From Bacteroidia bacterium (GTDB lineage: Bacteria > Bacteroidota > Bacteroidia > Bacteroidales > CAJPTX01), in NCBI GenBank assembly GCA_905373665.1, contig CAJPTV010000042.1, positions 1-16,751 on the forward strand: a stretch of DNA of 16,751 nucleotides, given 5' to 3'. Positions 1 through 7,960 of this stretch are shown piece after piece. How positions within the stretch are numbered: position 1 is the first letter of the stretch; the number at the start of each line of letters is the position of its first letter. Below the pieces are notes generated by a model that saw only the letters and a program-made list of their open reading frames with translations, did no database searches and had not been told where the DNA came from. Made by a program: the position numbers and the translations under genes.

Positions 1-1692
1 TCGGCTCTCGAGGTCGTGATGACTCGGCTCCATGCTGGAGGAAAGTTCGACAAGGGGTCTTACAAGGTTTCGGGAGGTTTGCACGGCGTGGGGGTATCGT
101 GTGTCAATGCCCTTTCAGACTTTTTGGTGGCGGAAGTACGCCGAGATGGTAAACTGTGGCGGCAAGAATTCTCCAAAGGTAAATCTCTTGCCCCCGTGGC
201 ATGTATTGGGACTTCTGAAACGACGGGGACGACGGTTACCTTCCATCCCGATGCCACGATTTTTACACAGACCACCGATTTTCGTTTTGAAATCCTTGCC
301 CTTCGTCTACAAGAACTCGCTTTTTTGAATAAGGGCATCCGTATTAGTCTACAAGACCATCGCAATAGCGAGGATCATAAGCCGCGTCGCGAAGTATTTT
401 ATAGCGAAGAGGGGATAAAGAGCTATATTGCTTTCTTGGATAAATCGACCCCTTCGCTTTTAGAAAATCCCATCTTTATTGAGACGGAAAAGAATGGGAT
501 TCCTGTGGAAATCGCGATGACCTATCACGAGTCTCGGGTCGTAAAAGAGTACTCTTTTGCAAACAACATTCATACATTGGAGGGGGGGACACACCTTCAA
601 GGTTTCCGTCTTGGGCTTACGCGTACCCTTAAACCATACGTGGAAAGCAAAAACAGCAGTATTGCGAAGCTGAAAGAGGAGTTCACGAGTGATGACTTCC
701 GTGAAGGGCTCACCGTTATTGTCTCGGTTAAGATTGCAGAACCGCAGTTCGAGGGACAGACCAAGACGAAGCTTGGTAATCCGGAAGTAACTGCTGCGGT
801 GAGTCAAGCTGTTTCGGAGGCGTTGGCACAATACCTTGAAGAGAATCCGCGCGACGCGAAGATGATTGTCGATCGCATCGTACAATCTGCTGCGGGGCGT
901 ATTGCGGCTCGAAAGGCACGCGACATGAGTAACCGTAAAACGGTGCTCAGTGGGGCAGGTCTGCCAGGAAAATTAGCCGATTGTGCCGATCGTGATCCGC
1001 TGCACACAGAGCTTTTCCTTGTCGAAGGGGACTCTGCAGGGGGAAATGCGAAGCAGTGTCGTGATTCCAAATTTCAAGCCATCCTCCCACTTCGCGGTAA
1101 GATCCTCAATGTGCAGAAGATGCAGGGGATTCACGCCTCTAAAAATGAGGAGATCGGGAATATCTATGCTGCCCTTGGTATCAAGTATGCCATGAACCCT
1201 GACGGTTCTTTTAGCGACCAGATCGACATCTCGGGGCTTCGTTATAACAAGGTGATTATCATGACCGATGCCGATGTTGACGGTAGTCACATCGCGACAC
1301 TTATCCTGACCTTCTTCCACAAGAATATGAAGGAACTGATCTTGAATGGTCATGTTTATATTGCAACTCCACCCCTCTATTTGGTGCGCCGTGGTAAGAA
1401 GATGCAACGTTATTGCTGGACAGAACAGCAGCGCTTGCAAGCCATAGAGGAGTTTGCTGCTGATGGGAAAGAGCAGAGTGTTTCGGTACAGCGTTACAAG
1501 GGTCTTGGTGAAATGAACATCGACCAGCTTTGGGACACGACGATGGATCCTGAGAAGCGTCTCCTGCGTCAGGTCATGATTAGTGACCTAGAGACGACCG
1601 CTGGGGTCTTTGATATGTTGATGGGTGATGAGGTTGCACCGCGTCGTCAATTTATCGAAGAGAACGCTCGTTACGCAAATATCGACGCCTAA
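1..1692 (+). CDS. gyrB: DNA gyrase subunit B, 5'-truncated by the window edge
   Basis: ATPase subunit of DNA gyrase, which introduces negative supercoils into DNA together with GyrA. The frame is open from base 1, so the coding region continues to the left; roughly 95 N-terminal residues are missing, judged against E. coli GyrB. Numbered from base 1, the end of the GHKL ATPase domain is visible (SYKVSGGLHGVGVS, about residues 20-33), then the transducer domain, then the TOPRIM domain with EGDSAGG (catalytic Glu342) and DADVDGSH (metal-binding Asp423 and Asp425), then QRYKGLGEMN near the C-terminus and the typical ending NARYANIDA. The total length would be about 655 residues, the short form without the extra domain of E. 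coli GyrB. PLRGKILNVQK and the C-terminus favour GyrB over ParE. A strong terminator follows, so this looks like the end of a transcription unit. Confidence 0.97.
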   Translation, partial: SALEVVMTRLHAGGKFDKGSYKVSGGLHGVGVSCVNALSDFLVAEVRRDGKLWRQEFSKGKSLAPVACIGTSETTGTTVTFHPDATIFTQTTDFRFEILALRLQELAFLNKGIRISLQDHRNSEDHKPRREVFYSEEGIKSYIAFLDKSTPSLLENPIFIETEKNGIPVEIAMTYHESRVVKEYSFANNIHTLEGGTHLQGFRLGLTRTLKPYVESKNSSIAKLKEEFTSDDFREGLTVIVSVKIAEPQFEGQTKTKLGNPEVTAAVSQAVSEALAQYLEENPRDAKMIVDRIVQSAAGRIAARKARDMSNRKTVLSGAGLPGKLADCADRDPLHTELFLVEGDSAGGNAKQCRDSKFQAILPLRGKILNVQKMQGIHASKNEEIGNIYAALGIKYAMNPDGSFSDQIDISGLRYNKVIIMTDADVDGSHIATLILTFFHKNMKELILNGHVYIATPPLYLVRRGKKMQRYCWTEQQRLQAIEEFAADGKEQSVSVQRYKGLGEMNIDQLWDTTMDPEKRLLRQVMISDLETTAGVFDMLMGDEVAPRRQFIEENARYANIDA

Positions 1693-1728
1693 AACACTCC
1701 TACGTTTGTTTGGCAACAAGCATTGTAA

Positions 1729-1774
1729 CCTAGGTTTTTACACATAGTGTGCTTCAAGTCGCCTAGATTTTTAC
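1729..1774. repeat. Imperfect 13-base direct repeat in the gyrB 3' region
   Basis: CCTAGGTTTTTAC at 1729-1741 and CCTAGATTTTTAC at 1762-1774 match at 12 of 13 positions, with starts 33 bases apart. Both lie after the gyrB stop codon and before its terminator, so they would be transcribed as 3' untranslated RNA. The function is unknown and the match could be chance. Confidence 0.45.
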
Positions 1775-1825
1775 CTTGGGCTGAAGGTTCACTCTCCGGT
1801 AGGTGGCTTTTAGCCCAAGTTTTTT
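1775..1825 (+). terminator. Intrinsic terminator of gyrB
   Basis: CTTGGGCT at 1775-1782 pairs perfectly with AGCCCAAG at 1812-1819. The stem extends inward with further pairs, including G-T wobbles, to about 15 base pairs. Six T residues (1820-1825) follow directly, the classic Rho-independent layout. Confidence 0.9.
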
Positions 1826-1964
1826 ATGATACCTTGATAGGGGGAGGGCGCAAAGCGGGAGTAGGTTAATAGTTAAGATTATTTATCACCACGAGTCGTC
1901 CGCCCTTAGGCATTATCCACCTGTATGGCGTGAGCGCAGGATCTAATGTTTCATAAAAAATACC

Positions 1965-1972
1965 TACCTTAG
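1965..1972 (+). promoter_or_regulatory. Possible -7 promoter element for the exonuclease operon
   Basis: TACCTTAG matches the Bacteroidota -7 consensus TAnnTTTG except at one position and sits 22 bases before the ATG at 1995. I see no good TTTG-like -33 element at the usual spacing. The position after a strong terminator makes a promoter somewhere here likely, but this exact site is weakly supported. Confidence 0.3.
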
Positions 1973-1994
1973 AGTTGAGAAAAAAGAACGGAAA

Positions 1995-2483
1995 ATGAGG
2001 GATTTTGTGGCAATTGACTTTGAAACAGCGAACAACTGTCGCACGAGTGCGTGTAGTGTAGGAGCGGTACGGGTGCGGAACGGCGAGATTGAGGATAGCT
2101 TTTATTCGTTGATTCGTCCCTATCCTAACTATTACAAGTTTACCGATATTCATGGGCTTTCTTGTGAAGATACCGACCCTGCAGATCATTTTGACAAGGT
2201 ATGGCCGCCCCTCAAGGAATTCATTGGGGATTTACCCTTGGTAGCGCACAATAGTCCATTTGATTCCTCTGTATTGCGAGATACATTGGAGCATTATGGC
2301 TTTTCTTGTGATACGCCATTTTTCTGTACACTTAAGGCTGCGCGTAACTGTAGCGCGTTGAAGGGATTGGAGAATTATCAACTTCATACAGTGGCTGCAT
2401 ATTTTGGCTATGATCTTGCCAATCACCACCATGCCTTGGCAGATGCTGAGGCGTGTGCGATTATAGCTTTGCATCTTTTGTAA
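1995..2483 (+). CDS. DEDDh 3'-5' exonuclease (DNA polymerase III epsilon-like)
   Basis: A small stand-alone exonuclease of the DnaQ-like RNase H fold, predicted to remove nucleotides from 3' ends of DNA or RNA with two metal ions in the cytoplasm. All four motifs are visible: DFET with Asp8 and Glu10, AHNSPFD with Asp90, and HHALAD with His145 and Asp150. At 162 residues it is only the nuclease domain, with no polymerase-binding or BRCT domain, so it need not be the replicative proofreading subunit; a role in repair or RNA turnover is equally possible. The ATG at 1995 gives a start right at the first beta strand and is the only sensible one. The next gene starts 3 bases after the stop, so the two are almost certainly co-transcribed. 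Confidence 0.9.
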   Translation: MRDFVAIDFETANNCRTSACSVGAVRVRNGEIEDSFYSLIRPYPNYYKFTDIHGLSCEDTDPADHFDKVWPPLKEFIGDLPLVAHNSPFDSSVLRDTLEHYGFSCDTPFFCTLKAARNCSALKGLENYQLHTVAAYFGYDLANHHHALADAEACAIIALHLL

Positions 2484-2486
2484 AAA

Positions 2487-3077
2487 ATGCGACTACTTTT
2501 GTCTTTGATATTGCTAATAACACTCTCGGGAGGTGTAAAATCGATGGAACAAGCAACATTTGGAATGGGGTGTTTTTGGTGTAGTGAGGCGATGTTTAGC
2601 CAGCTACGCGGTGTGGAAAGTGTTCGCTCGGGGTTTAGCGGTGGTACGACGATCAATCCATCTTATCGAGACGTTTGTACGGGAGAAACGGGACACGCCG
2701 AGGTTGTACACATCACTTATGACCCTGCTCAGATTTCTTATACTGAGCTTCTAAAGGTCTTTTTTACGATGCATGACCCTACGACGCTCAACCAGCAGGG
2801 ACCAGACATTGGTACACAGTACCGCTCTGCGATTTTCTATCATTCCGAGGCGCAACGTGAAGAGGCGCAACGTACGATTGCGGCGTTAACTGCCGAGAAG
2901 GTTTTTCCTAAACCTATTGTGACGGAGGTTGTGCCGTTCCAAGCCTTTTATCCGGCAGAGGATTACCACACGAACTATTTTTCTCTAAACAAGAACGAAG
3001 GCTACTGCCGTTTGGTCGTTGCCCCGAAAGTGGAAAAATTTGAAAAGGTATTTAAGACCTTACTCAAAGGCAAATAA
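2487..3077 (+). CDS. msrA: Peptide methionine sulfoxide reductase MsrA, probably exported
   Basis: Reduces methionine-S-sulfoxide in oxidised proteins. GCFWC carries the catalytic Cys29. GFSGG, GHAEVV, the DPTTLNQQGPDIGTQYRS block and YHTNYF are all typical of the family, and Cys174 near the C-terminus (GYCRLV) could be the resolving cysteine. With the ATG at 2487 the protein has 196 residues and begins with a hydrophobic leader (about residues 2-17) that resembles a signal peptide without a lipobox, which would place it in the periplasm. A second ATG at 2544 (residue 20) starts just before the catalytic domain and has a strong Shine-Dalgarno sequence, so a 177-residue cytoplasmic form is possible. 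It lies 3 bases after the exonuclease gene and 18 bases before the peptidase gene, in the same operon. There is no MsrB domain or gene nearby. Confidence 0.95.
   Translation: MRLLLSLILLITLSGGVKSMEQATFGMGCFWCSEAMFSQLRGVESVRSGFSGGTTINPSYRDVCTGETGHAEVVHITYDPAQISYTELLKVFFTMHDPTTLNQQGPDIGTQYRSAIFYHSEAQREEAQRTIAALTAEKVFPKPIVTEVVPFQAFYPAEDYHTNYFSLNKNEGYCRLVVAPKVEKFEKVFKTLLKGK
2528..2546 (+). promoter_or_regulatory. Shine-Dalgarno sequence before an internal msrA start
   Basis: GGGAGGTG at 2528-2535 lies 8 bases before the in-frame ATG at 2544-2546. Strong Shine-Dalgarno sequences are uncommon in Bacteroidota, and the annotated upstream ATG at 2487 has none. This could decide in favour of the shorter, leaderless MsrA or allow both forms. 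Confidence 0.45.
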
Positions 3078-3095
3078 TAACGAATTGTATAACTG

Positions 3096-5258
3096 ATGCG
3101 TGCACGATTCTTTCTACCTTTCATCCTCCTTTTTGCATTTTCTACACTAGGTAGTATGGCACAACGAGACCTCACGATGGAGGAGGCCGTCCTCCGTAAA
3201 TCGGACGGTAAGAGCCTCTCGCCAGCAACATTGGCACAGTTCCGATGGATTCCGGGGCGCGATGCCTATAGTTATGTCGATGGGGAGGTGCTTCGTGTGG
3301 TAGAGGGCGAGCAGACTCGCGAGTATCGTCTCCCAGATTTTGAAGCTGCCTTTGCAGCGGCTAAGCTTCCCAGTAATCCGAGTGCATGGGCTGGCTATCG
3401 TTGGTTCTCGGGCACTGAGATAGAGCTTTGGCACAATAATCAGCAGCTCTTTCTCGACCCAGAAGCAAAGACGCTGCGCCGTGGCTGGTCGCTTCCAGAG
3501 GATGCGGATAATCTGCAATTTGCTTCCGAAGGACGTGCGGTTTCCTATAACCAAGAGGAAAGCATCGTGGCATTAGATGCCAAAGGGGAGCGCTATGAGG
3601 TGGAAGGTTTTGCCGAAGCGGGGATTCGGCATGGGCGTGTCGTACATCGCAACGAATTCGGCATTGAGCGTGGTATCTACTGGTCGCCTAAGGGGCGTCA
3701 TCTTGCTTACTATCACCTTGATGAACGGATGGTAACCGAATACCCTTTGGTTGACATTTCCTCCACGCCAGCCTCTTTGAACTCGATTCGTTATCCTATG
3801 GCGGGCGGCGTGACGCACCGAGTTACGATAGGAATTTACTCTCTAGACGACCGTAAGCATGTCTGGTTAGAAACCGAAATGAAAAGTGACCAGTATTTTA
3901 CCAATCTTGCTTGGAGTCCTGATGGGAAGTTCCTTTACGTTGCTGAGCTAAATCGTGGGCAGGATACGATGCACCTGAACCGTTATAATGTGACCACAGG
4001 TAAGTTGGATAAGACCCTCTTTACGGAAACGAGCGACAAGTATGTCGAGCCTATGAACCCTGTTCGTTTCTTGCCCGGAGCGCCCAATCTGTTTGTGTGG
4101 GAGAGTCAACGCTCAGGGCATAATCATCTTTACTTGTACAACACCGATGGTAAGCTAATAGCCCCGTTAACCACAGGAGATTGGGAGGTGTTGGATGTAC
4201 TAGATTTTAGTGTAGATGGTTCTACACTCTACTATGCTTCTAACGAGAGTGCTGTGTTGCAACGCCAATTGTATGGGGTAGATTTGAAGAGTAAGAAGCG
4301 TAGCCGTTTATCTCCTAAAGAGGGGTACAATCAGTTCGTCATCGATGTGGTCGGAGGACGTTACGCGGGTTTCTGGAGCTCGTTTAAGAATCCGGGCGGT
4401 GTCTATCTCGGAGCGTTAAAGAAAGGAGCGCCCGTGCGCGATATTTTAACAGCACCCAATCCTTTAGCAAGTTACAATATGCCAGATGCGGAACTGGTCT
4501 CATTGACTTCGGCGGATGGTAAAACTCCCTTGTATGGGCGTCTTTTCACCCCTAAGGGGGCTGCGAATGGTACTAAAAAGTATCCTGTCGTGGTTTATGT
4601 TTATGGGGGTCCTCACGCACAGTTAGTACAAGATCGTTGGATGGGTGGTGCGCCCTATTGGGAACTCTTGATGGCTGAGCGGGGGTATGTGGTATTTGTG
4701 ATGGACAATCGGGGTTCGGCGAACCGAGGCTTCGCTTTTGAACAAGTTATTCATCGAAATCTTGGTGAGTCGGAACTTGCAGATCAGCGCCAAGGGGTGA
4801 AATACCTCGAAGGGCTTCCCTATGTAGATAAAACGCGTATGGGGGTACACGGTTGGAGTTTCGGAGGCTTCATGAGTATGAGTATGCTTCTGCGTTTTGG
4901 AGATACTTTTAAGGTGAGTGTTTCGGGGGGACCTGTGATAGACTGGCGCTTCTACGAGGTGATGTATGGTGAACGCTACATGGATACGCCCACCGAGAAC
5001 CCAGAAGGGTATGCAAAAGCTGACCTTAAGGGCTATGTCAAGAATCTTGAAGGAAAGCACTTGTTGATGATTCATGGTTATCAAGACGATGTGGTTGTTC
5101 CTCAACATACCCTTTCCTTCCTAAAGGCGTGCGTCGATAATAAGATGACGGGAGTCGATTGTTTCTTCTATCCAGGGCATCCGCATAACGTCCGTGGAAA
5201 GGATCGGGTACACTTGATGCAAAAAGTAACGGAATATTTGGACGAGTATTTACGTTAG
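3096..5258 (+). CDS. dppIV: Dipeptidyl peptidase IV-type serine peptidase (family S9)
   Basis: Exported peptidase expected to release X-Pro (or X-Ala) dipeptides from peptide N-termini, a key step for organisms that feed on peptides. A signal peptide covers about residues 1-22 (cleavage near SMA-Q). Residues of about 30-470 look like the eight-bladed beta-propeller that screens substrates, and about 480-720 form the alpha/beta-hydrolase domain. The triad is visible: Ser588 in GWSFGG, an Asp in HGYQDD (664-665), and His697 in GHPHNV. VYVYGGPHAQ and DNRGSANRG are usual for the family, as is the propeller segment around RNEFGIERGIYWSP. Its 720 residues fit bacterial DPP IV, about 723 in Porphyromonas gingivalis. 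A related S9 peptidase such as a prolyl tripeptidyl peptidase is the main alternative. It shares an operon with msrA upstream and the MATE gene 14 bases downstream. Confidence 0.9.
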   Translation: MRARFFLPFILLFAFSTLGSMAQRDLTMEEAVLRKSDGKSLSPATLAQFRWIPGRDAYSYVDGEVLRVVEGEQTREYRLPDFEAAFAAAKLPSNPSAWAGYRWFSGTEIELWHNNQQLFLDPEAKTLRRGWSLPEDADNLQFASEGRAVSYNQEESIVALDAKGERYEVEGFAEAGIRHGRVVHRNEFGIERGIYWSPKGRHLAYYHLDERMVTEYPLVDISSTPASLNSIRYPMAGGVTHRVTIGIYSLDDRKHVWLETEMKSDQYFTNLAWSPDGKFLYVAELNRGQDTMHLNRYNVTTGKLDKTLFTETSDKYVEPMNPVRFLPGAPNLFVWESQRSGHNHLYLYNTDGKLIAPLTTGDWEVLDVLDFSVDGSTLYYASNESAVLQRQLYGVDLKSKKRSRLSPKEGYNQFVIDVVGGRYAGFWSSFKNPGGVYLGALKKGAPVRDILTAPNPLASYNMPDAELVSLTSADGKTPLYGRLFTPKGAANGTKKYPVVVYVYGGPHAQLVQDRWMGGAPYWELLMAERGYVVFVMDNRGSANRGFAFEQVIHRNLGESELADQRQGVKYLEGLPYVDKTRMGVHGWSFGGFMSMSMLLRFGDTFKVSVSGGPVIDWRFYEVMYGERYMDTPTENPEGYAKADLKGYVKNLEGKHLLMIHGYQDDVVVPQHTLSFLKACVDNKMTGVDCFFYPGHPHNVRGKDRVHLMQKVTEYLDEYLR

Positions 5259-5272
5259 GTTCGAGTTTGTAT

Positions 5273-6640
5273 ATGCAGGAAATCTTGCAGTATAAGAAGA
5301 TCCCGATTAGGAAGATCCTTGCGGTGTCGGCGCCCATCTTTTTCGGAAGTGCCGTCCAGACGGGGATTCTCATTACCGACACGGCCTTCCTAGGGCATCT
5401 TGGGAAACTCTATCTTGCCGCCTCGGCTATCGCAGGCTTGCTTTATTTTGTCTTTGCGATGCTCTTTTGGGGCTTTAGTACGGGGTTACAGATTTTGGTG
5501 GCACGTAGAAATGGTGAGGGACACAATAAGGAGATCGGTAGTCTAGTCTCGCACGCTCAGGTGATGATGTGGGGATTGGCTATCTTCCTTTTTGTACTGC
5601 TTTGGTTTTCTATGCCTGCGATACTAGGGGTTATGGTGAAAGAGCCTGAGATAGCAGCAGAAGCCCTAGACTACTTGCGGGTGCGTATCTTTGGTTATTT
5701 CTTTTGTTCGCTTAACTTTTCCTTCCGTGGATTCTATTTAGGGATAGGGCGTACGAAGGTTATCACCTTCGTGACATTCAGTATGTTGCTCGTGAATGTT
5801 TGTTTTGACTATGCGCTTATCTTCGGCGAATGGGGGTTACCTGCGCTTGGGATGCGCGGGGCTGCCTTAGCTTCAGTTTTAGCAGAAGCTGCGGGACTGT
5901 TTGTCTTTGTTTTCACTACGCTGCGCAATGTCGATCGGAAGCATTATTGGCTCTTTACCTATACTGCGATGCGCCTACGCGTAGCGAAAGATTTGTTGCG
6001 GACGGGGCTACCCCTTCTTGTACAATCTACTGTTAACTTTTTGGCTTGGTTCGTCTTCTTTTTGATTATCGAAAAGATGGGCGTTTTAGAGCTTGCTGTC
6101 TCTAACCTGATTCGGAGTGTTCTTGTCGCTTATTTTATCCCAATCAATGGCTTTTGTGCCGCAACGAGTACATTCGTAGGCTTTCTCTACGGGAGTCAAC
6201 ACCAAGAGCGTATCCCTGATTTTATTCGGCGCGTGCTCTGGATGACCTGTTTGAGTATCTTGCTTGTGGTGATACCAGTGCTTATATTTCCAGAGGCTAT
6301 ATTGGGCATTTTTAGCGATGAGCCAGATATTATCGCAGCCTCGCTTCCCATTGTCTATCTGGTCTCTATCTCCATCTTTGGACAAGGGATTGGGAATATT
6401 CTCTTTTACTCTGTGATGGGGATGGGGCGTACGCTCCAAGCTTTTTACATGGATCTTGCGGTGTTGCTCGTTTATATCGCTTCGGTCTGGTTCTTCGCGC
6501 TCGGTCTAAAAGGCTCGCTTTTGATGGTCTGGAGTGCCGAGTTTGTTTACGGAGGACTGCTGATTACGATGTTGACGCTCTACCTAGCCCATATCCGTAG
6601 GCGTGGTGGACTGCAACCTTCCTTAAAATCAATAGGATAG
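5273..6640 (+). CDS. MATE family multidrug or metabolite exporter
   Basis: Inner-membrane antiporter that would use a Na+ or H+ gradient to expel organic cations or other compounds; the substrate cannot be told from sequence. The 455 residues form about 12 hydrophobic segments in two similar halves, as in NorM/DinF proteins. The first half has the usual APIFFGSAVQ...DTAFLGHLG region in helix 1-2 and FRGFYLGIGRTK after helix 4-5, and the second half has the matching FYSVMGMGRTLQAFY region. I chose the ATG at 5273; a TTG six bases earlier (5267) is in frame but less likely. The gene follows the peptidase gene by 14 bases and precedes pssA by 8, inside the six-gene run. Confidence 0.92.
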   Translation: MQEILQYKKIPIRKILAVSAPIFFGSAVQTGILITDTAFLGHLGKLYLAASAIAGLLYFVFAMLFWGFSTGLQILVARRNGEGHNKEIGSLVSHAQVMMWGLAIFLFVLLWFSMPAILGVMVKEPEIAAEALDYLRVRIFGYFFCSLNFSFRGFYLGIGRTKVITFVTFSMLLVNVCFDYALIFGEWGLPALGMRGAALASVLAEAAGLFVFVFTTLRNVDRKHYWLFTYTAMRLRVAKDLLRTGLPLLVQSTVNFLAWFVFFLIIEKMGVLELAVSNLIRSVLVAYFIPINGFCAATSTFVGFLYGSQHQERIPDFIRRVLWMTCLSILLVVIPVLIFPEAILGIFSDEPDIIAASLPIVYLVSISIFGQGIGNILFYSVMGMGRTLQAFYMDLAVLLVYIASVWFFALGLKGSLLMVWSAEFVYGGLLITMLTLYLAHIRRRGGLQPSLKSIG

Positions 6641-6648
6641 AATACGAG

Positions 6649-7404
6649 ATGCGACGCTTTATACCTAATCTATTAACATTGTTGAATCTCCTCTCAGGAT
6701 CTGTTGCTGTGGTATTGGCTGTGCTTGCGTCGATGATGGACAATGCGAGTTTTATCAATATCGCTATTACTGCTATTGCGCTCGGTGCTATTTTCGATGT
6801 CTTTGATGGCTTTACGGCACGCAAGCTTGGAGTAGCCTCGCCGCTAGGAGTGCAGTTAGATTCGTTGGCAGATTTGGTGACCTTTGGTTTAGCTCCGTCG
6901 ACACTCTATCTTCATTTACAAATGGCTCACGTTTCGTACGACTATTACGAACCTAAGGGATGGGCTGTTTTGATATTTGTCCCGTTGCTCCTTGTACTCT
7001 TTTCTGCCTATCGCTTGGCAAAGTTTAATATAGACACCGAGCAAAAGCATTATTTCAAGGGGTTAGCTACGCCTGCGAGTGCCCTTTTTACACTGGGGCT
7101 GGTGCTTGCTATAGAAAACGGAACGGCATCGCCATGGGTGAGTGCAATGGTATGGACGCCATACGCGATACCGCTGATTGTCATCCTACAGGGACTCCTT
7201 TTGGTGAGTAACATTCCTATGTTTTCGCTTAAAGTAAAGCCGTTTACGTTATACAATCTTGTACCTCACTTGCTTTGGTTAGTCATTACGGTACTTTGTA
7301 TGATCTTCTTCCGCTGGGAAGGGTTGGCGTATGGGATGATTGCTTATCTCCTCCTTTCCCTCCTTTTCAAAAAACGTATCGTAACAGCTTGTTCGGAGCA
7401 TTAA
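6649..7404 (+). CDS. pssA: CDP-diacylglycerol-serine O-phosphatidyltransferase
   Basis: Joins serine to CDP-diacylglycerol to give phosphatidylserine, the precursor of phosphatidylethanolamine, in the inner membrane. The full CDP-alcohol phosphotransferase signature is present: Asp50 and Asp53-Gly54, Ala57-Arg58, Gly67, Asp71 and Asp75, in the D-x2-DG-x2-AR-x8-G-x3-D-x3-D pattern. The 251 residues hold several membrane helices, and the N-terminus RRFIPNLLTLLNLLSG is typical of the PssA subclass that also occurs in Bacillus. The segment AYRLAKFNID after the third or fourth helix is also characteristic of PssA rather than PgsA. No decarboxylase gene (psd) is in the window. The start lies 8 bases after the MATE gene and the stop 8 bases before cdd. 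Confidence 0.93.
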   Translation: MRRFIPNLLTLLNLLSGSVAVVLAVLASMMDNASFINIAITAIALGAIFDVFDGFTARKLGVASPLGVQLDSLADLVTFGLAPSTLYLHLQMAHVSYDYYEPKGWAVLIFVPLLLVLFSAYRLAKFNIDTEQKHYFKGLATPASALFTLGLVLAIENGTASPWVSAMVWTPYAIPLIVILQGLLLVSNIPMFSLKVKPFTLYNLVPHLLWLVITVLCMIFFRWEGLAYGMIAYLLLSLLFKKRIVTACSEH

Positions 7405-7412
7405 CCTCCACG

Positions 7413-7901
7413 ATGGATTCTCTTTCATTCTCTTGCCAAGTAGTTCAGTACAACGGAGTAGAGGGGATTGATGCGCGCTGGACTCCTCTTTTTGCAGCGG
7501 CACGTACTGCTGCCGAGAGGGCATATTCTCCTTATTCTCGTGTGAGTATTGGAGCGGCATTGCTTCTTTCTAACGGTGAGATTGTGGGGGGCTCTAATCA
7601 AGAGAATGCTGCCTATCCGAGTGGCGTGTGTGCGGAGCGTACGGCGCTCTTTAGCGCTTTTCACCAATATCCTGATTCTTGTCTAGAGGCGATAGCTATT
7701 GTGCGGGGGGATAGAACCGAACAGGGGACGCTTATCTGGAGTAGTATGCCGCCGAGCCCTTGCGGTGCTTGCCGCCAAGTCTTGTGGGAGTATTTGCAGC
7801 GCCCTGGAATCAAGACTGTCCCTTTTTTTATGCTCGGGACGGAATGTTCATGGTGTGTAGAGGATGCGCGCACGCTCTTGCCTCTAGCTTTTCTCCTGTA
7901 G
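7413..7901 (+). CDS. cdd: Cytidine deaminase
   Basis: Zinc enzyme that turns cytidine and deoxycytidine into uridine and deoxyuridine in pyrimidine salvage. The zinc and catalytic residues are Cys73 and Glu75 in VCAERTAL, and Cys117 and Cys120 in PSPCGACRQ. NQENAAYPSG and the YSPYS segment near residues 38-42 form the nucleoside-binding part. With 162 residues it is the short homotetramer type, with a somewhat extended N-terminus. The frame is open far upstream into pssA, but the ATG at 7413, 8 bases after the pssA stop, gives a normal length. It is the last gene of the six-gene run; a 59-base gap follows. Confidence 0.93.
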   Translation: MDSLSFSCQVVQYNGVEGIDARWTPLFAAARTAAERAYSPYSRVSIGAALLLSNGEIVGGSNQENAAYPSGVCAERTALFSAFHQYPDSCLEAIAIVRGDRTEQGTLIWSSMPPSPCGACRQVLWEYLQRPGIKTVPFFMLGTECSWCVEDARTLLPLAFLL

Positions 7902-7914
7902 TCTAAAAAATCCC

Positions 7915-7922
7915 TATCTTTA
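7915..7922 (+). promoter_or_regulatory. Possible -7 promoter element before the pseudo-peptidase gene
   Basis: TATCTTTA differs from the Bacteroidota -7 consensus TAnnTTTG only in the last base and begins 46 bases before the ATG at 7961. It lies in the 59-base gap after cdd, the largest gap since the start of the upstream operon. A -33 element is not clear. The sequence is also flanked by CCC and GGG and could form a small hairpin (CCCT-ATCTTT-AGGG). Confidence 0.35.
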
Positions 7923-7960
7923 GGGCATGGTAGCTTCTTGGTGAGGTGGATTGGTCTCTG

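Larger units (their letters stand above)
1693..1994. other. Intergenic region between gyrB and the exonuclease gene
   Basis: This 302-base gap holds an imperfect 13-base direct repeat (1729-1741 and 1762-1774), the gyrB terminator (1775-1825) and a weak promoter-like element just before the exonuclease gene (1965-1972). Between about 1830 and 1960 I find no gene, no tRNA and no clear motif. A short minus-strand open frame runs from here into the exonuclease gene, but it has no recognisable protein features. Confidence 0.6.

Noticed and set aside
1866..2189. A minus-strand frame of about 107 codons over the exonuclease gene start
   Set aside because: It is mostly antisense to a well-supported gene and shows no domain. 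Long antisense frames are common in this window and none has better support.
7275..7412. A 46-residue N-terminal extension of cytidine deaminase
   Set aside because: It lies entirely within pssA in another frame and is absent from the enzyme family; the ATG at 7413 is 8 bases after the pssA stop.
7902..7960. Intrinsic terminator after cdd (CCCTATCTTTAGGG)
   Set aside because: The stem is only four base pairs, has no T-run after it, and overlaps a better explanation as a -7 promoter element.
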